Source of the DNA: Paenibacillus glycanilyticus | Lineage (GTDB): Bacteria; Bacillota; Bacilli; Paenibacillales; Paenibacillaceae | Length of the DNA stretch: 64,000 nt | Assembly (NCBI RefSeq): GCF_030161375.1 | Contig: NZ_BSSQ01000003.1 | Span: forward strand, 141,861-205,860 | Direction: 5' to 3' | In this document: piece by piece, positions 38,735-46,932 of the stretch | How the letters are laid out: each line of letters starts with the position of its first letter | How positions within the stretch are numbered: position 1 is the stretch's first letter | Made by a program: the position numbers and the translations under genes | The notes under the pieces: generated by a model | Database searches by the model: none | Told to the model about the DNA's origin: nothing | Seen by the model: the letters and a program-made list of their open reading frames with translations, nothing else

Positions 38735-40078
38735 TTATTTTCCGGCAGCCGCTGTATCCTTCTCATGCTTCTTGATGGAGAGAGGCAATCCCAAGTTCCC
38801 GCGAAGCGTGCTGCTCTCATAATCGGTACGGAACAATCCCCGCCGCTGCAGTTCGGGAATAACAAGCTCAATAATGTCTTCGAACCCGCCAGGGAAATAG
38901 GGCGACATGATGTTGAAACCATCCGCTCCTTCATTCAAGAACCATTCTTCCAGCTGATCGGCAATTTGCGAAGGCGTTCCGACAATTTCGCGATGCCCGC
39001 GCGCGCCGGCAATCCGTTCATACACGGCACGGATTGAAGTTAAATTCTCGCGTTTGGCAATCTCCCTTATAATATTGTATCGGATGCGAGGATTCGTCTT
39101 ATCTTCGATCGAGCTAATATCCGGCAGCGGCTCCTCCACATCATAACCCGACAAATCAATATTGGTGAATCCGGTTAGATAAGCCAGACCAACCTCCGGC
39201 AAGATATAGCTGTTCAGCTCTTTCTGCTTCGCAAGCGCCTCCTCTTCGGTCTTCGCAACGGTAATAAAGACGCCGGGCATAATCTTCAAGTCTTCCTTGT
39301 CGCGTCCATACCTGGCCAATCTCCCTTTCACATCCCGGTAAAAAGCTTGCGCCTCCTCTAGCGTCTGCCAGGCGGTAAAGATCACTTCCGCCGTTTGCGC
39401 AGCCAGCTCCTTGCCCGGTTCGGACGAGCCCGCTTGCACGATAACGGGATTGCCATGAGGATTTGACGGATTGTCGAGCGCGCCATTTACCTTGAACCAT
39501 TTGCCTTCATGCTCGACCGGATGCACCTTATTCACATCTAGAAAACGTCCTTGCTCTTTGTCGATGACGAGCGCATCCGCATCAATGGATTGCCATAACT
39601 TCTGAACAAGCTCCACAAATTCTTCAGCCCGCTCATACCGGCTTGCATGTTCCAAATGTTTGTCTTTGCCAAACAGGAAGGATTCCTTATCGTTAGCGGA
39701 GGTTACGACATTCCAGGCTGCGCGCCCATTCGAGAGATGGTTAATGGAACCAAACTTGCGCGCAACGTGAAAAGGCTCGTTATACGTCGTGGTTAAAGTA
39801 GCGGCCAAACCGATGTTGTTCGTAACGGCCGCAAGCGCCGAGATCAGGATAACCGGATCTAGCTTAAGCGCGGAACTGGAATGCTCATTCAGATTGGAAC
39901 CAAAGCCATCCGCGAAAAAAACCATATCGAACTTCGCGCGTTCCGCCGTCTTGGCAATCTCCGTCAAATAGGCCAAGTCAAAGGTACGGTCCGCTCCGGA
40001 ATGCGGATGTCTCCAGCTCGCCACATGATGTCCGGGCAACATGATAAAAGCTCCAAGTTTCATTTGTCTCTTCGTCAT
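38735..40078 (-). CDS. Flavin-dependent monooxygenase (NtaA/SnaA/DszA family)
   Basis: A 447-residue bacterial-luciferase-like (LLM) enzyme that uses reduced FMN and oxygen, supplied by a separate flavin reductase. The NtaA-type block LGAFIMLPGHHVASWRHP at the N-terminus, the AATLTTTYNEPFHVARKFGSI segment and the SNGRAAWNVVTS segment identify the subgroup, whose members desulfurise or N-dealkylate small organics. It is the last gene of an ssuB-ssuC-ssuA operon, so a sulfonate, sulfone or thioether substrate is likely. The start at 40078 follows GGAGTGGTTGAAG. No flavin reductase gene is adjacent. Confidence 0.85.
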   Translation of the reverse strand: MTKRQMKLGAFIMLPGHHVASWRHPHSGADRTFDLAYLTEIAKTAERAKFDMVFFADGFGSNLNEHSSSALKLDPVILISALAAVTNNIGLAATLTTTYNEPFHVARKFGSINHLSNGRAAWNVVTSANDKESFLFGKDKHLEHASRYERAEEFVELVQKLWQSIDADALVIDKEQGRFLDVNKVHPVEHEGKWFKVNGALDNPSNPHGNPVIVQAGSSEPGKELAAQTAEVIFTAWQTLEEAQAFYRDVKGRLARYGRDKEDLKIMPGVFITVAKTEEEALAKQKELNSYILPEVGLAYLTGFTNIDLSGYDVEEPLPDISSIEDKTNPRIRYNIIREIAKRENLTSIRAVYERIAGARGHREIVGTPSQIADQLEEWFLNEGADGFNIMSPYFPGGFEDIIELVIPELQRRGLFRTDYESSTLRGNLGLPLSIKKHEKDTAAAGK

Positions 40079-40118
40079 CTTCAACCACTCCATATCTTTT
40101 ATTTGAAATTGGCGTATC

Positions 40119-41135
40119 TTATTGCTTGTTGTAAGAATTAAACTCGTTCGTGTACAGGTCTTCCGCTTTGATCTGCCCTTGCTTCAGCTCGCCGTTAGCT
40201 ACCAGCCAGTCAATCCAGACCTGGTATTCTCCCGGCGTAATAACGCCTCCCGGTTGGGCGATCCCGGTACTCTTCCAATATTTCAGATTTTCAGTCGACT
40301 CGTTGGGATCACGTTTCTTAATAATGGCCTCGAACCGCTGAATAACCTCTTCCCGCGGGGTTGTGCGAGCCCATTCAATCGCCTTCGCCACTCCCTCGAC
40401 AAATTGCCTTACCGTGTCCGGATTATTCTTGATATAATCCTCCCGGAAGAAATAATCGCCTGCCGTAAATTCCGAGTTATAAACGTCCGTATCTTTAAAT
40501 AGCTCGACTATGCCTCCTTTATCCAAAGCCCGGTCTCTGGCTATACCGCTCATGAGCACCACGTCGATCTGCTTGCTGCGAAGAATCTGCTCGGCGTTGG
40601 CCGAAGGGATTGTCACCAGCGTCACCTGACCGATTTCCTTTTCCGAGAGCCCGCCTTTGCGCAAATAGTCCTTCGTAACAAACTCCAGATGGGCTCCCAG
40701 CGTATTTACGCCGACTTTTTTGCCGATAAAATCCTTCGGCGACTTAATGGAGCTGCCTTCCAACACATAAGCCCCGATGTAAGTGTTCTTGTCGCTGCCA
40801 TACGAACCGATCACGGATTTGATCTTTACGTTTTGCGAAATGGATTTGATAATGGCTCCGTTAAAAGCCGACCCGAAGTCGATCTGTTTCGTTGCCGTTA
40901 ATTGAATGCTTTCCGGCCCGCCGGTCGTGCTGCCGATCGAGTCCAGCTCCAAATCGCCGAGATACCCCAAGTCCTTCGCTAACTCCGGGAACGAGACGCT
41001 TCCCGGCGCCGCATTATATTGGAGCACTTTGTCTTCTTCCCCCGCCTTTGCTTTGCTATCCGAGCAGCCTGCGAGCAACACGCTAACGAAACCCAACGTT
41101 AACAAAAGAGCCTGAACCTGATTAAATCTTTTCAT
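40119..41135 (-). CDS. ssuA: Aliphatic sulfonate ABC transporter binding lipoprotein
   Basis: A 338-residue NMT1/THI5-like periplasmic-binding lipoprotein. The signal peptide ends in lipobox LLAGC with Cys 24. The SsuA/TauA features are the GGPESIQLTATKQIDFGSAFNGA lobe, GKKVGVNTLGAHLEFV, and a late FREDYIKNNPDTVRQFVEG segment. It binds the organosulfur compound outside the cell for SsuC. Start ATG 41135. The flavin monooxygenase gene follows at 40 bp. Confidence 0.87.
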   Translation of the reverse strand: MKRFNQVQALLLTLGFVSVLLAGCSDSKAKAGEEDKVLQYNAAPGSVSFPELAKDLGYLGDLELDSIGSTTGGPESIQLTATKQIDFGSAFNGAIIKSISQNVKIKSVIGSYGSDKNTYIGAYVLEGSSIKSPKDFIGKKVGVNTLGAHLEFVTKDYLRKGGLSEKEIGQVTLVTIPSANAEQILRSKQIDVVLMSGIARDRALDKGGIVELFKDTDVYNSEFTAGDYFFREDYIKNNPDTVRQFVEGVAKAIEWARTTPREEVIQRFEAIIKKRDPNESTENLKYWKSTGIAQPGGVITPGEYQVWIDWLVANGELKQGQIKAEDLYTNEFNSYNKQ

Positions 41136-41208
41136 ATGCCTCTCCCCCATACCAAGTAATCCTATATTTTTAATCAACTTTTGTCTAAAAAAATAAAAGC
41201 ACCATCAA

Positions 41209-42027
41209 CTACACTTGCTGTTTCCAGGTCGACAATTTACGCTCCACCATGCTTAATCCTTGGTTAATCAATAACCCGAGCAGCGCGATGGTAAGAATCC
41301 CGGCAAACATTTCAGGAATCTGAAAGTTATATTGGGAATAGGTGATGAGGTAGCCGAGCCCCTCCTTGGCGCCAACCATCTCAGCGGCGATGAGCACGAG
41401 AATAGCTCCCGTTCCCGCCATTCGAATGCCGGTAAATATCGTGGGCACGGATGCGGGCAAAATAACCTTTAGAAACAGCTTAAAAGACGAAATATTCATG
41501 GACCGGGCCGATTTGATCAACAGCGGATCCACATTGCCGACAGCCGCGATCGTATTAAGCAGAATTGGCCACGTGCAGGCAAATAACACGATGGCAATTT
41601 TGGACGTCTCTCCGATTCCGAGGATAAGCATAAACACGGGGAGTAGCGCTAATGCCGCCGTATTGCGAAACAATTCCATTACGGGATTAAGCAGTTCTCT
41701 CGCGAGAGGATACCAGCCAATCGCAAGCCCTAGCGGGATAGCAATCACAATCGCCAAAGCAAAACCGCTTAAGGATCGAATCATGCTAGCCGCAAAATGA
41801 TGATATAGTTCCCCGGAAACAATTAAATGCCACAACGCTTGAATCACATCGGAGAAAGGAGGTAAAAAAGCCGGATCCACAAACCCCGTTTGAGGAGCAA
41901 CCTGCCAGACGAGAGCTAATACAATCAGAACAATAGATTGCTTAAACAACTTGCGGATGTTAAGCGACACGTTGATTTTTAGCCTTTTGCCTTGTAGCGG
42001 TCTAGGCACCGCTTTTACATTTTCCAT
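41209..42027 (-). CDS. ssuC: Sulfonate ABC transporter permease
   Basis: A 272-residue permease of the nitrate/sulfonate/taurine class with six predicted membrane helices, the first at about 27-45 after a basic N-terminal tail. The EAA loop appears as the KSARSMNISSFKLFLKVILPASVPTIFTGIR region. AGGTGA before the ATG at 42027 sets the start, though an in-frame GTG at 42039 is also open. It sits 26 bp after ssuB. Confidence 0.88.
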   Translation of the reverse strand: MENVKAVPRPLQGKRLKINVSLNIRKLFKQSIVLIVLALVWQVAPQTGFVDPAFLPPFSDVIQALWHLIVSGELYHHFAASMIRSLSGFALAIVIAIPLGLAIGWYPLARELLNPVMELFRNTAALALLPVFMLILGIGETSKIAIVLFACTWPILLNTIAAVGNVDPLLIKSARSMNISSFKLFLKVILPASVPTIFTGIRMAGTGAILVLIAAEMVGAKEGLGYLITYSQYNFQIPEMFAGILTIALLGLLINQGLSMVERKLSTWKQQV

Positions 42028-42053
42028 CTTGCTATTCACCTCTCCTTAACCCG

Positions 42054-42863
42054 TCAAATATAAGCTCCCTGATATTCCAGCTCATGCAGCAGGCTCCATA
42101 CTTCGTGCCGGGCCTTCACAAACGCCGGATTGGATCGAATATCCGCATCGTCAAGCCTGTTCTTTAGCGGAATGTCAACAATCTTCTTGACCGTTCCCGG
42201 ACCAGGAGTCAGTACAACAACGCGTTCCCCCAGATAAACCGCCTCATCGATGCCATGCGTAATGAAAATAATCGTTTTTTTCGTTTTTTGCCAAATTCGG
42301 AGCAGCTCGCTCTGCAAGGTTTCCCGCGTCTGCGCATCCAGCGCCGCAAACGGCTCATCCATGAGCAGGACATCCGGGTTAAACGCCAGACTTCTAGCAA
42401 TAGCCACGCGTTGTTTCATGCCCCCGGACAATTCGTGGGGATACCGGTTCGCGAAGGCGCTCAGACCAACTAAAGACAGAAAATGCTCCGCTAATTCCCT
42501 TCGCTCGTGCTTCGGGATGCCCTTTGCCTCCAGCCCGAATTCAATATTCCCTCTTGCCGTCTTCCAAGGAAACAAAGCATATTGCTGAAAAACAATACCT
42601 CTGTCGAGGCCGGGACCCGTGATCTCTTTGCCGTCCATGTAGATGCGCCCGTTTGTTGGGTGGGTTAAGCCGCTGATGAGGTCAAGCAACGTTGATTTCC
42701 CGCAGCCGCTTGGTCCCACTAAGGTAATAAACTCGCCTTCCTTGACGGTAAAACTCAAATCCTTAACCGCCGTAAACGGCTGCGTCGCTCCCTTTTGTTT
42801 CGGATCGCGCACCATAAAGCTTTTTGCCACATTCTCGAATCGCAGCTTTTCTGTTGCCGGCAT
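42054..42863 (-). CDS. ssuB: Sulfonate ABC transporter ATPase
   Basis: A 269-residue ATPase of the SsuB/TauB class on the inner face of the membrane. Walker A GPSGCGKST is at 50-58, the Q-loop is in VFQQYALFPW, the signature LSGGMKQR is near 142, and Walker B VLLMDEPFAALD follows, then the switch His in FITHGIDEA. The start at 42863 follows AAGGGTGAGTGGG; an upstream GTG at 42872 is possible. It is the first gene of the operon, 34 bp past a leader hairpin. Confidence 0.9.
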   Translation of the reverse strand: MPATEKLRFENVAKSFMVRDPKQKGATQPFTAVKDLSFTVKEGEFITLVGPSGCGKSTLLDLISGLTHPTNGRIYMDGKEITGPGLDRGIVFQQYALFPWKTARGNIEFGLEAKGIPKHERRELAEHFLSLVGLSAFANRYPHELSGGMKQRVAIARSLAFNPDVLLMDEPFAALDAQTRETLQSELLRIWQKTKKTIIFITHGIDEAVYLGERVVVLTPGPGTVKKIVDIPLKNRLDDADIRSNPAFVKARHEVWSLLHELEYQGAYI

Positions 42864-42896
42864 CCCACTCACCCTTTCTCACCTAGTCCGGATAAA

Positions 42897-42960
42897 CAAA
42901 AAAGCGCAGCCGACCCTAATAAACAGTGGTCTTCTGCGCTTCCAGTTGCCCGGTCAGCAT
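42897..42960 (-). promoter_or_regulatory. Leader with terminator hairpin and short ORF before ssuB
   Basis: On the minus strand AAGCGCAG pairs with CTGCGCTT (42934-42941 with 42902-42909), with an inner GACC/GGTC stem and a 12-base loop, then T's. This intrinsic terminator sits inside the 5' leader, so it is probably an attenuator. A 14-codon frame, MLTGQLEAQKTTVY, starts at 42960 and ends within the loop; it has no clear ribosome site. I could not fit the region to a SAM riboswitch. Confidence 0.6.
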
Positions 42961-43018
42961 TCGATTTTTAATTATTATTTCGCCCAATCCATTTAATACC
43001 AAGTAAAACTATGAGATT

Positions 43019-43063
43019 AATATAACATAAACTTTTTCATTGTCAATATAGGCCATTTAGGCC
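43019..43063 (-). promoter_or_regulatory. Promoter of the organosulfur operon
   Basis: On the minus strand TTGACA (43041-43046), a 16-base spacer and TATATT (43019-43024). The inverted repeat GGCC-N5-GGCC at 43051-43063 is immediately upstream of the -35 box and could bind a regulator. Confidence 0.65.
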
Positions 43064-43111
43064 AATTTCCAGTTCATAACAAACATGACACTCCAATTCA
43101 ACATTAAAAAA

Positions 43112-43870
43112 GGGGCTGTCCCAAAAGGTAATCGCTCACTGTGAAGACGGCTCGCATTAGTCAATTAAAGAGTGTTTTTTATGAAATATCGCTGCAAGAG
43201 GGTTACCCTTGCAGCGATATTTTTGCTCTTGCTGCTTTCTTCAACAAATTATGGGCAAGCGAAAGCCACCCGACCTCTAGGCTGACTTTCGGTAAGCCAC
43301 GAAGCAGGAAACGGCGGAATCCTCGGTTATCTTTGATTTGACCAAACACACTCTCCGGTTCGTGCATCCGTCGAACCGACAAGGCATGTCCATCTTCGCT
43401 CTTTAGTTGCTCCCTCGCTTGCTGCTTGAGTCGAAGATATTCCATGCTAACTTTTATTTCTCGATCTCCTTGTGCCTTTGTATACCTGTCCTTTAGCGGA
43501 TAGCCCTCGCAGGAAATACTGCGATAGTGGCGAGTAACGATCTCGTATCCACTCTCGGTTAAGCTTTTGCTTTCATAGCGAAATAGCATCGGCTTCTTTT
43601 TGTTTGAGCTTTTTATGAACAGGTGAAGGGTAGACGGAGCATTAAATGATTCTGGAGAAGCGAAGCACATGCTTACGAAGTAGCTTTCTTTCAGAAAGCT
43701 TTGAAGCGTTCGCTTTTGTGAAGGGATGCCAACCATACCTCGTTGATTCAAAGGAATCCCTGAGCAATGGCGATCGGAAGAACATTTTATGCGCAGGCTG
43801 CTGTTTAGCCCAAATACAAACAAAGGAGTGTCCCATCGTCATTTACATGACTTATGGGATACCCCCTGAC
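43112..43870 (-). mobile_element. Internally deleted IS1182-type element (copy 2)
   Basis: About 760 bp. The left end AGGGGCTGTCCCA and the right end (inward AGGGGGTATCCCA) form imperfect inverted ends. It keeps the IS 5' part shared with copy 1 fused to the C-terminal part of the transposase gene. A strong hairpin (ATATCGCTGCAAG arms) at about 43181-43218 lies just past the transposase end. It lies in the same orientation as copy 1, 6.4 kb away. Confidence 0.75.
43203..43823 (-). pseudogene. IS1182-family transposase fragment
   Basis: An open frame of 206 codons. The last 130 residues match the C-terminal part of IS1182/DDE_Tnp_1_6 transposases: Tyr/Cys-containing SCEGYPLKDRYTKAQGDR, then HEPESVFGQIKDNRGFRRFL and VGWLSLAHNLLKKAA. 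The DDE core and N-terminus are missing. The first 70 codons come from the element's 5' region (shared with copy 1), so the frame is a deletion fusion and cannot encode an active transposase. Confidence 0.8.
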
Positions 43871-43884
43871 GTTCCTATTCGCAA

Positions 43885-44883
43885 TTAATGACGGTCTAGA
43901 AATGCCGCTACTTCGGCGAGGCGCGAAGCATAGCCCCACTCGTTATCATACCAAGCTGCAACGGATAAAAGTCCGCCCTGTACATGGGTCAGCGGCAGAT
44001 CGATAATCGAAGAATGGGAGTCGCCTACGATACGCGAAGAAGCCCATTCCCCTTCCAATACATCAAGAACTCCGTTAAGCGGGCCTGCCTGCGCGGCTTG
44101 GCGGAACATATCGTTAATCTCTTGGGCGGTACACGGCTTCTCCGTGACCAGGTTAAGCTCCGCGATACTTCCGGTGCGAGTCGGAATCCGGTAAGCTTTA
44201 CCCGTGATCTGCAGATCCGGCCAAATAAACTTCAGCGCCTTCGCCGCACCAGAAGAGGACGGGATAATATTTTCCGCGGCTGCCCAAGAATCCCGGCGGT
44301 CTCTCATCGGCTGATCCGTCAGCGATTGCGTATTCGTATAGGAATGCACCGTCGAGAATAAGCCGTATTGAATGCCGAAGTTTTCACGGACCAGCTTAAC
44401 GACTGGAGCGAGCGCATTGGTCGTGCAGCTGGCCATGCTGATGATTTTGTGCTTCTCCGGATCAAAGCTGTCGAGATTGATGCCTTTCAGCAATACCGCA
44501 TCGCAATCGTCAAGGGTTTTGCTAGGTCCGCTGACGAGAACACGCCTCGCACCGCGCTCCAGATGAAGCTCCGCTACCTGTCTTGTCACCGCGCGTCCCG
44601 TGCAATCAATGACGAGACCAACGCCAAGCTCGCTCCAGTTCGGAATCTCTTGCGACGAGTTCAAATAAAGAATGGAGCGGTCGCCGATCCGGATCGCGCC
44701 TTCCGTTCCTGCCACGGGCTCCGGCCAACGCTTATAGTTCGTATCGACCTCAAAGAGAGCCGCAAGCGTCGCTTCGTCCTTAATATCCGAGATGGATACC
44801 GGCACAAACAGCTGGTCCTGCAAAGCCACGCGAAGAAGCTGTCTGCCAATCCGTCCAAAGCCAAAAATAGCAATATTGTTCAT
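43885..44883 (-). CDS. gap: Type I glyceraldehyde-3-phosphate dehydrogenase paralogue
   Basis: A 332-residue phosphorylating GAPDH-like enzyme. The NAD loop is FGFGRIGRQLLR (7-18), the catalytic SCTTN puts Cys at 153, and the SYTNTQSLTDQP and WYDNEWGYASR segments are standard. The sequence departs from glycolytic GapA in several conserved places (for example VSGPSKTLDDCDAVLLKGIN in place of the usual ISAPAK block), so it may be a GapB, erythrose-4-phosphate or specialised enzyme. AGGAGCAGAAC precedes the ATG. It stands alone, not in a glycolytic operon. Confidence 0.85.
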   Translation of the reverse strand: MNNIAIFGFGRIGRQLLRVALQDQLFVPVSISDIKDEATLAALFEVDTNYKRWPEPVAGTEGAIRIGDRSILYLNSSQEIPNWSELGVGLVIDCTGRAVTRQVAELHLERGARRVLVSGPSKTLDDCDAVLLKGINLDSFDPEKHKIISMASCTTNALAPVVKLVRENFGIQYGLFSTVHSYTNTQSLTDQPMRDRRDSWAAAENIIPSSSGAAKALKFIWPDLQITGKAYRIPTRTGSIAELNLVTEKPCTAQEINDMFRQAAQAGPLNGVLDVLEGEWASSRIVGDSHSSIIDLPLTHVQGGLLSVAAWYDNEWGYASRLAEVAAFLDRH

Positions 44884-44942
44884 GTTCTGCTCCTGCCTGC
44901 GCATCTGCGCAATCGATTTATTTACCATTGCAATAAATAAAG

Positions 44943-45899
44943 TTATTCCTTCAGCCAAGCATTCGCCAGCAACATCGCTCCGCGGGCAGCAGACGTATCA
45001 GCTAGGGCATTCAGCATGACAAAATCGTGAATCGTACCCTGGAAGCGCGCCTGCGTAACCCGCACGCCAGCCTCGCGCAGCTTATTGGCGTAAGCTTCGC
45101 CTTCATCGCGAAGGACATCCGCTTCGCCCGTAATGATTAGTGCTTGCGGCAAGCCTTTAAGCTGCTCGGTTGTCGCACGAAGCGGAGAGGCATAGATCTC
45201 CTCGCGCTCCTCGCGTGTTGTCGTATATTGATCCCAGAACCAGACCATAGCGTCCCGGCGAAGGAAATAACCCGTCGCGAATTCCTTGTAGGACTCGGTC
45301 TCATTACCCGCGTCCGTCACCGGATAGAATAGCAGCTGCTTATGAATTTCCGGTCCTTTGCGTTCTTTTGCCATAAGCGTGATCGCTGCCGTCATGTTAC
45401 CGCCAACACTGTCCCCGGCTACGTAAAGCCGGCTTGTATCGATGCCATGCTCGTCCCCGTTGCTAACAATCCACTCCAGCGTTGCATAAATTTCTTCAAT
45501 GGCCGTTGGATACTTCGCTTCCGGCGACAAGCTGTAATTCGGAAACACAACAGCAGCTTCCGACCCTACAGCCAGCTCGCGTACGAGGCGATCATGGGTA
45601 TGCGAATTGCCGAATACCCAACCCGCGCCATGGATATATAAGATGGCCGGCAGTTTCTTCGTACAGTTAGGCGCGCGAAAAATACGAACCGATACTTGCC
45701 CGCTTGGTCCGCCCTCAATCATCAGATCGGTGATGTCGACAGGCGGCTTCGCGATATCTCCGGATTGGACGTCATTAACCGTTTCGCGTCCTTTTTCCGG
45801 TCCAAGATCAAACAAATAAGGGGGGTTAGCCGTATCCTGCGCAAATTTCAAAGCCTCTGGCTCCAGCACGATCTTCTTGCTTATCGTTTTCTCCATCAT
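44943..45899 (-). CDS. Alpha/beta-hydrolase esterase (hormone-sensitive lipase family)
   Basis: A 318-residue cytoplasmic carboxylesterase. The oxyanion-hole motif HGAGW is at 90-94 (usual HGGGW/F), the nucleophile elbow GDSVGG at 162-167 has Ser 164, and the Asp and His would be in GEADVLRDEGEAY and GTIHDFVML. It resembles Est/lipase family IV enzymes acting on short acyl esters. GGAGAGGTTTGAG precedes ATG ATG. It is 59 bp upstream of the GAPDH gene on the same strand. Confidence 0.87.
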   Translation of the reverse strand: MMEKTISKKIVLEPEALKFAQDTANPPYLFDLGPEKGRETVNDVQSGDIAKPPVDITDLMIEGGPSGQVSVRIFRAPNCTKKLPAILYIHGAGWVFGNSHTHDRLVRELAVGSEAAVVFPNYSLSPEAKYPTAIEEIYATLEWIVSNGDEHGIDTSRLYVAGDSVGGNMTAAITLMAKERKGPEIHKQLLFYPVTDAGNETESYKEFATGYFLRRDAMVWFWDQYTTTREEREEIYASPLRATTEQLKGLPQALIITGEADVLRDEGEAYANKLREAGVRVTQARFQGTIHDFVMLNALADTSAARGAMLLANAWLKE

Positions 45900-46128
45900 C
45901 TCAAACCTCTCCTTGCCTCATTGGTTTCATCCAATCGGATTGGACTTGTACAACTTAAATCCCCGTTATGCGGCAAATTGAATCTGGAAGCCCCCACCGG
46001 AGAGCTTGCAGAAAGAAAATACTGTAAATAGTTTAGAACAATATTCATCCAATAAATAGAGTTTACTTTACTATTTCCCTAAGTTGATTAGACCTAAAAA
46101 TTGTAAATTATTATTTACATTTGAATAA

Positions 46129-46167
46129 AAAAACCGGTGCCGCCGAAAAATTCAGCGTACCGGTTTA
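46129..46167 (-). terminator. Intrinsic terminator after the DoxX gene
   Basis: AAACCGGT...ACCGGTTT arms with an inner pairing; on the minus strand T's follow. The rest of 45900-46128 shows no gene. Confidence 0.7.
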
Positions 46168-46170
46168 TGT

Positions 46171-46539
46171 TTAACCGAACAAATTGGACAATTCGTCCGC
46201 GTATAGAAACACAACCGCGATAGAGATCGCAAGGTTCAAGATCGCCGGGAAAATCTTCCCGAACGAATGCTTGACTCTAAGATGCGACAGCACCGCAACA
46301 AGCATCATGAGACCTACAAAGATGGCGCTCCAGACCGCGATTTCCGCGTTCCAATAACCGATAATTAGGCCGATACCCGCTGCAAGCTGGAGAACGCCAG
46401 TCACGACGCGGAACCATTGCGGCAGCTTGACGGAATCGAACAATTCAACCTGATGTCCCGCTCCGGCAAGTTTGCTGCCTCCAAAAAACGCCATCGAGAA
46501 AAGAAGCCAGCTTTGGAAAATAATCGCCAATATATGCAT
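46171..46539 (-). CDS. DoxX-like membrane protein
   Basis: A 122-residue protein with four predicted membrane helices (about 2-20, 43-63, 68-88, 96-115). It has the DoxX-like pattern FSMAFFGGSKLAGAG and an amphipathic PQWFRVVTGVLQLAAGIGLI. Relatives take part in redox or thiosulfate metabolism, but most have no known role. GGGAGAGG precedes the ATG. Its promoter carries two ACACC-GGTGT operators, so it is tightly controlled, probably by a stress-responsive repressor not in this window. Confidence 0.78.
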   Translation of the reverse strand: MHILAIIFQSWLLFSMAFFGGSKLAGAGHQVELFDSVKLPQWFRVVTGVLQLAAGIGLIIGYWNAEIAVWSAIFVGLMMLVAVLSHLRVKHSFGKIFPAILNLAISIAVVFLYADELSNLFG

Positions 46540-46571
46540 GTTTTAAAACCTCTCCCTATTCTCAATTATCA

Positions 46572-46622
46572 GACACCTTTAGGTGTCCTTTTATGTCTTT
46601 ATAATATAACACCTTTTGGTGT
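46572..46622 (-). promoter_or_regulatory. DoxX promoter with two matching palindromic operators
   Basis: GACACCTTTAGGTGTC at 46572-46587 and ACACCTTTTGGTGT at 46609-46622 are the same site 36 bp apart centre to centre. On the minus strand TTTACA and TATTAT (18-base spacer) lie around the second site, so one operator covers the spacer and the other lies downstream of the start point. Confidence 0.65.
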
Positions 46623-46656
46623 CCTGTAAAGCAGTTTTTTAGCTAATGGCAAATAA

Positions 46657-46685
46657 AAAAACGCAGCCGGTTAGCTGCGTTTTTC
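46657..46685 (-). terminator. Terminator of the YjfB-like gene
   Basis: AAAAACGCAGC pairs with GCTGCGTTTTT around a six-base loop. Confidence 0.75.
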
Positions 46686-46692
46686 TCCTTCG

Positions 46693-46869
46693 TTATACCT
46701 TCAAATCAAGCGTGCCGCCTAAATGAGGCTGCACGCTTTGCGCCATCATTTGCACCATCTGCTGCGATTGTTGTGCCGCATGGTCTTGCGCCATCTTGAG
46801 CACGCTGATTCCAACGTCGATCTTCAGCTTGCTGTGGGACATGGCAACGGAAAGTGCCGGGATATCCAT
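46693..46869 (-). CDS. yjfB: YjfB-like small protein
   Basis: A 58-residue protein, MDIPALSVAMSHSKLKIDVG followed by a Gln/Met-rich helix and ending in HLGGTLDLKV. This matches the pattern of the YjfB family (MDIPALSMALSQ..., C-terminal HPxLGxxxDI), described as putative motility proteins with unproven role. It is probably a single cytoplasmic amphipathic helix. AGGAGGTGAATC before the ATG is a very strong ribosome site, supporting that it is real. No flagellar genes are nearby. Confidence 0.8.
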   Translation of the reverse strand: MDIPALSVAMSHSKLKIDVGISVLKMAQDHAAQQSQQMVQMMAQSVQPHLGGTLDLKV

Positions 46870-46932
46870 GATTCACCTCCTGCATAAGGTATTTGGTCTC
46901 ACTTGTTGTATCGGATCATACGTGACTCCTAG

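Noticed and set aside
42897..42990. SAM (S-box) riboswitch before ssuB
   Set aside because: A GGGCAAC stretch recalls the S-box, but the leader is too short and lacks the other conserved stems.
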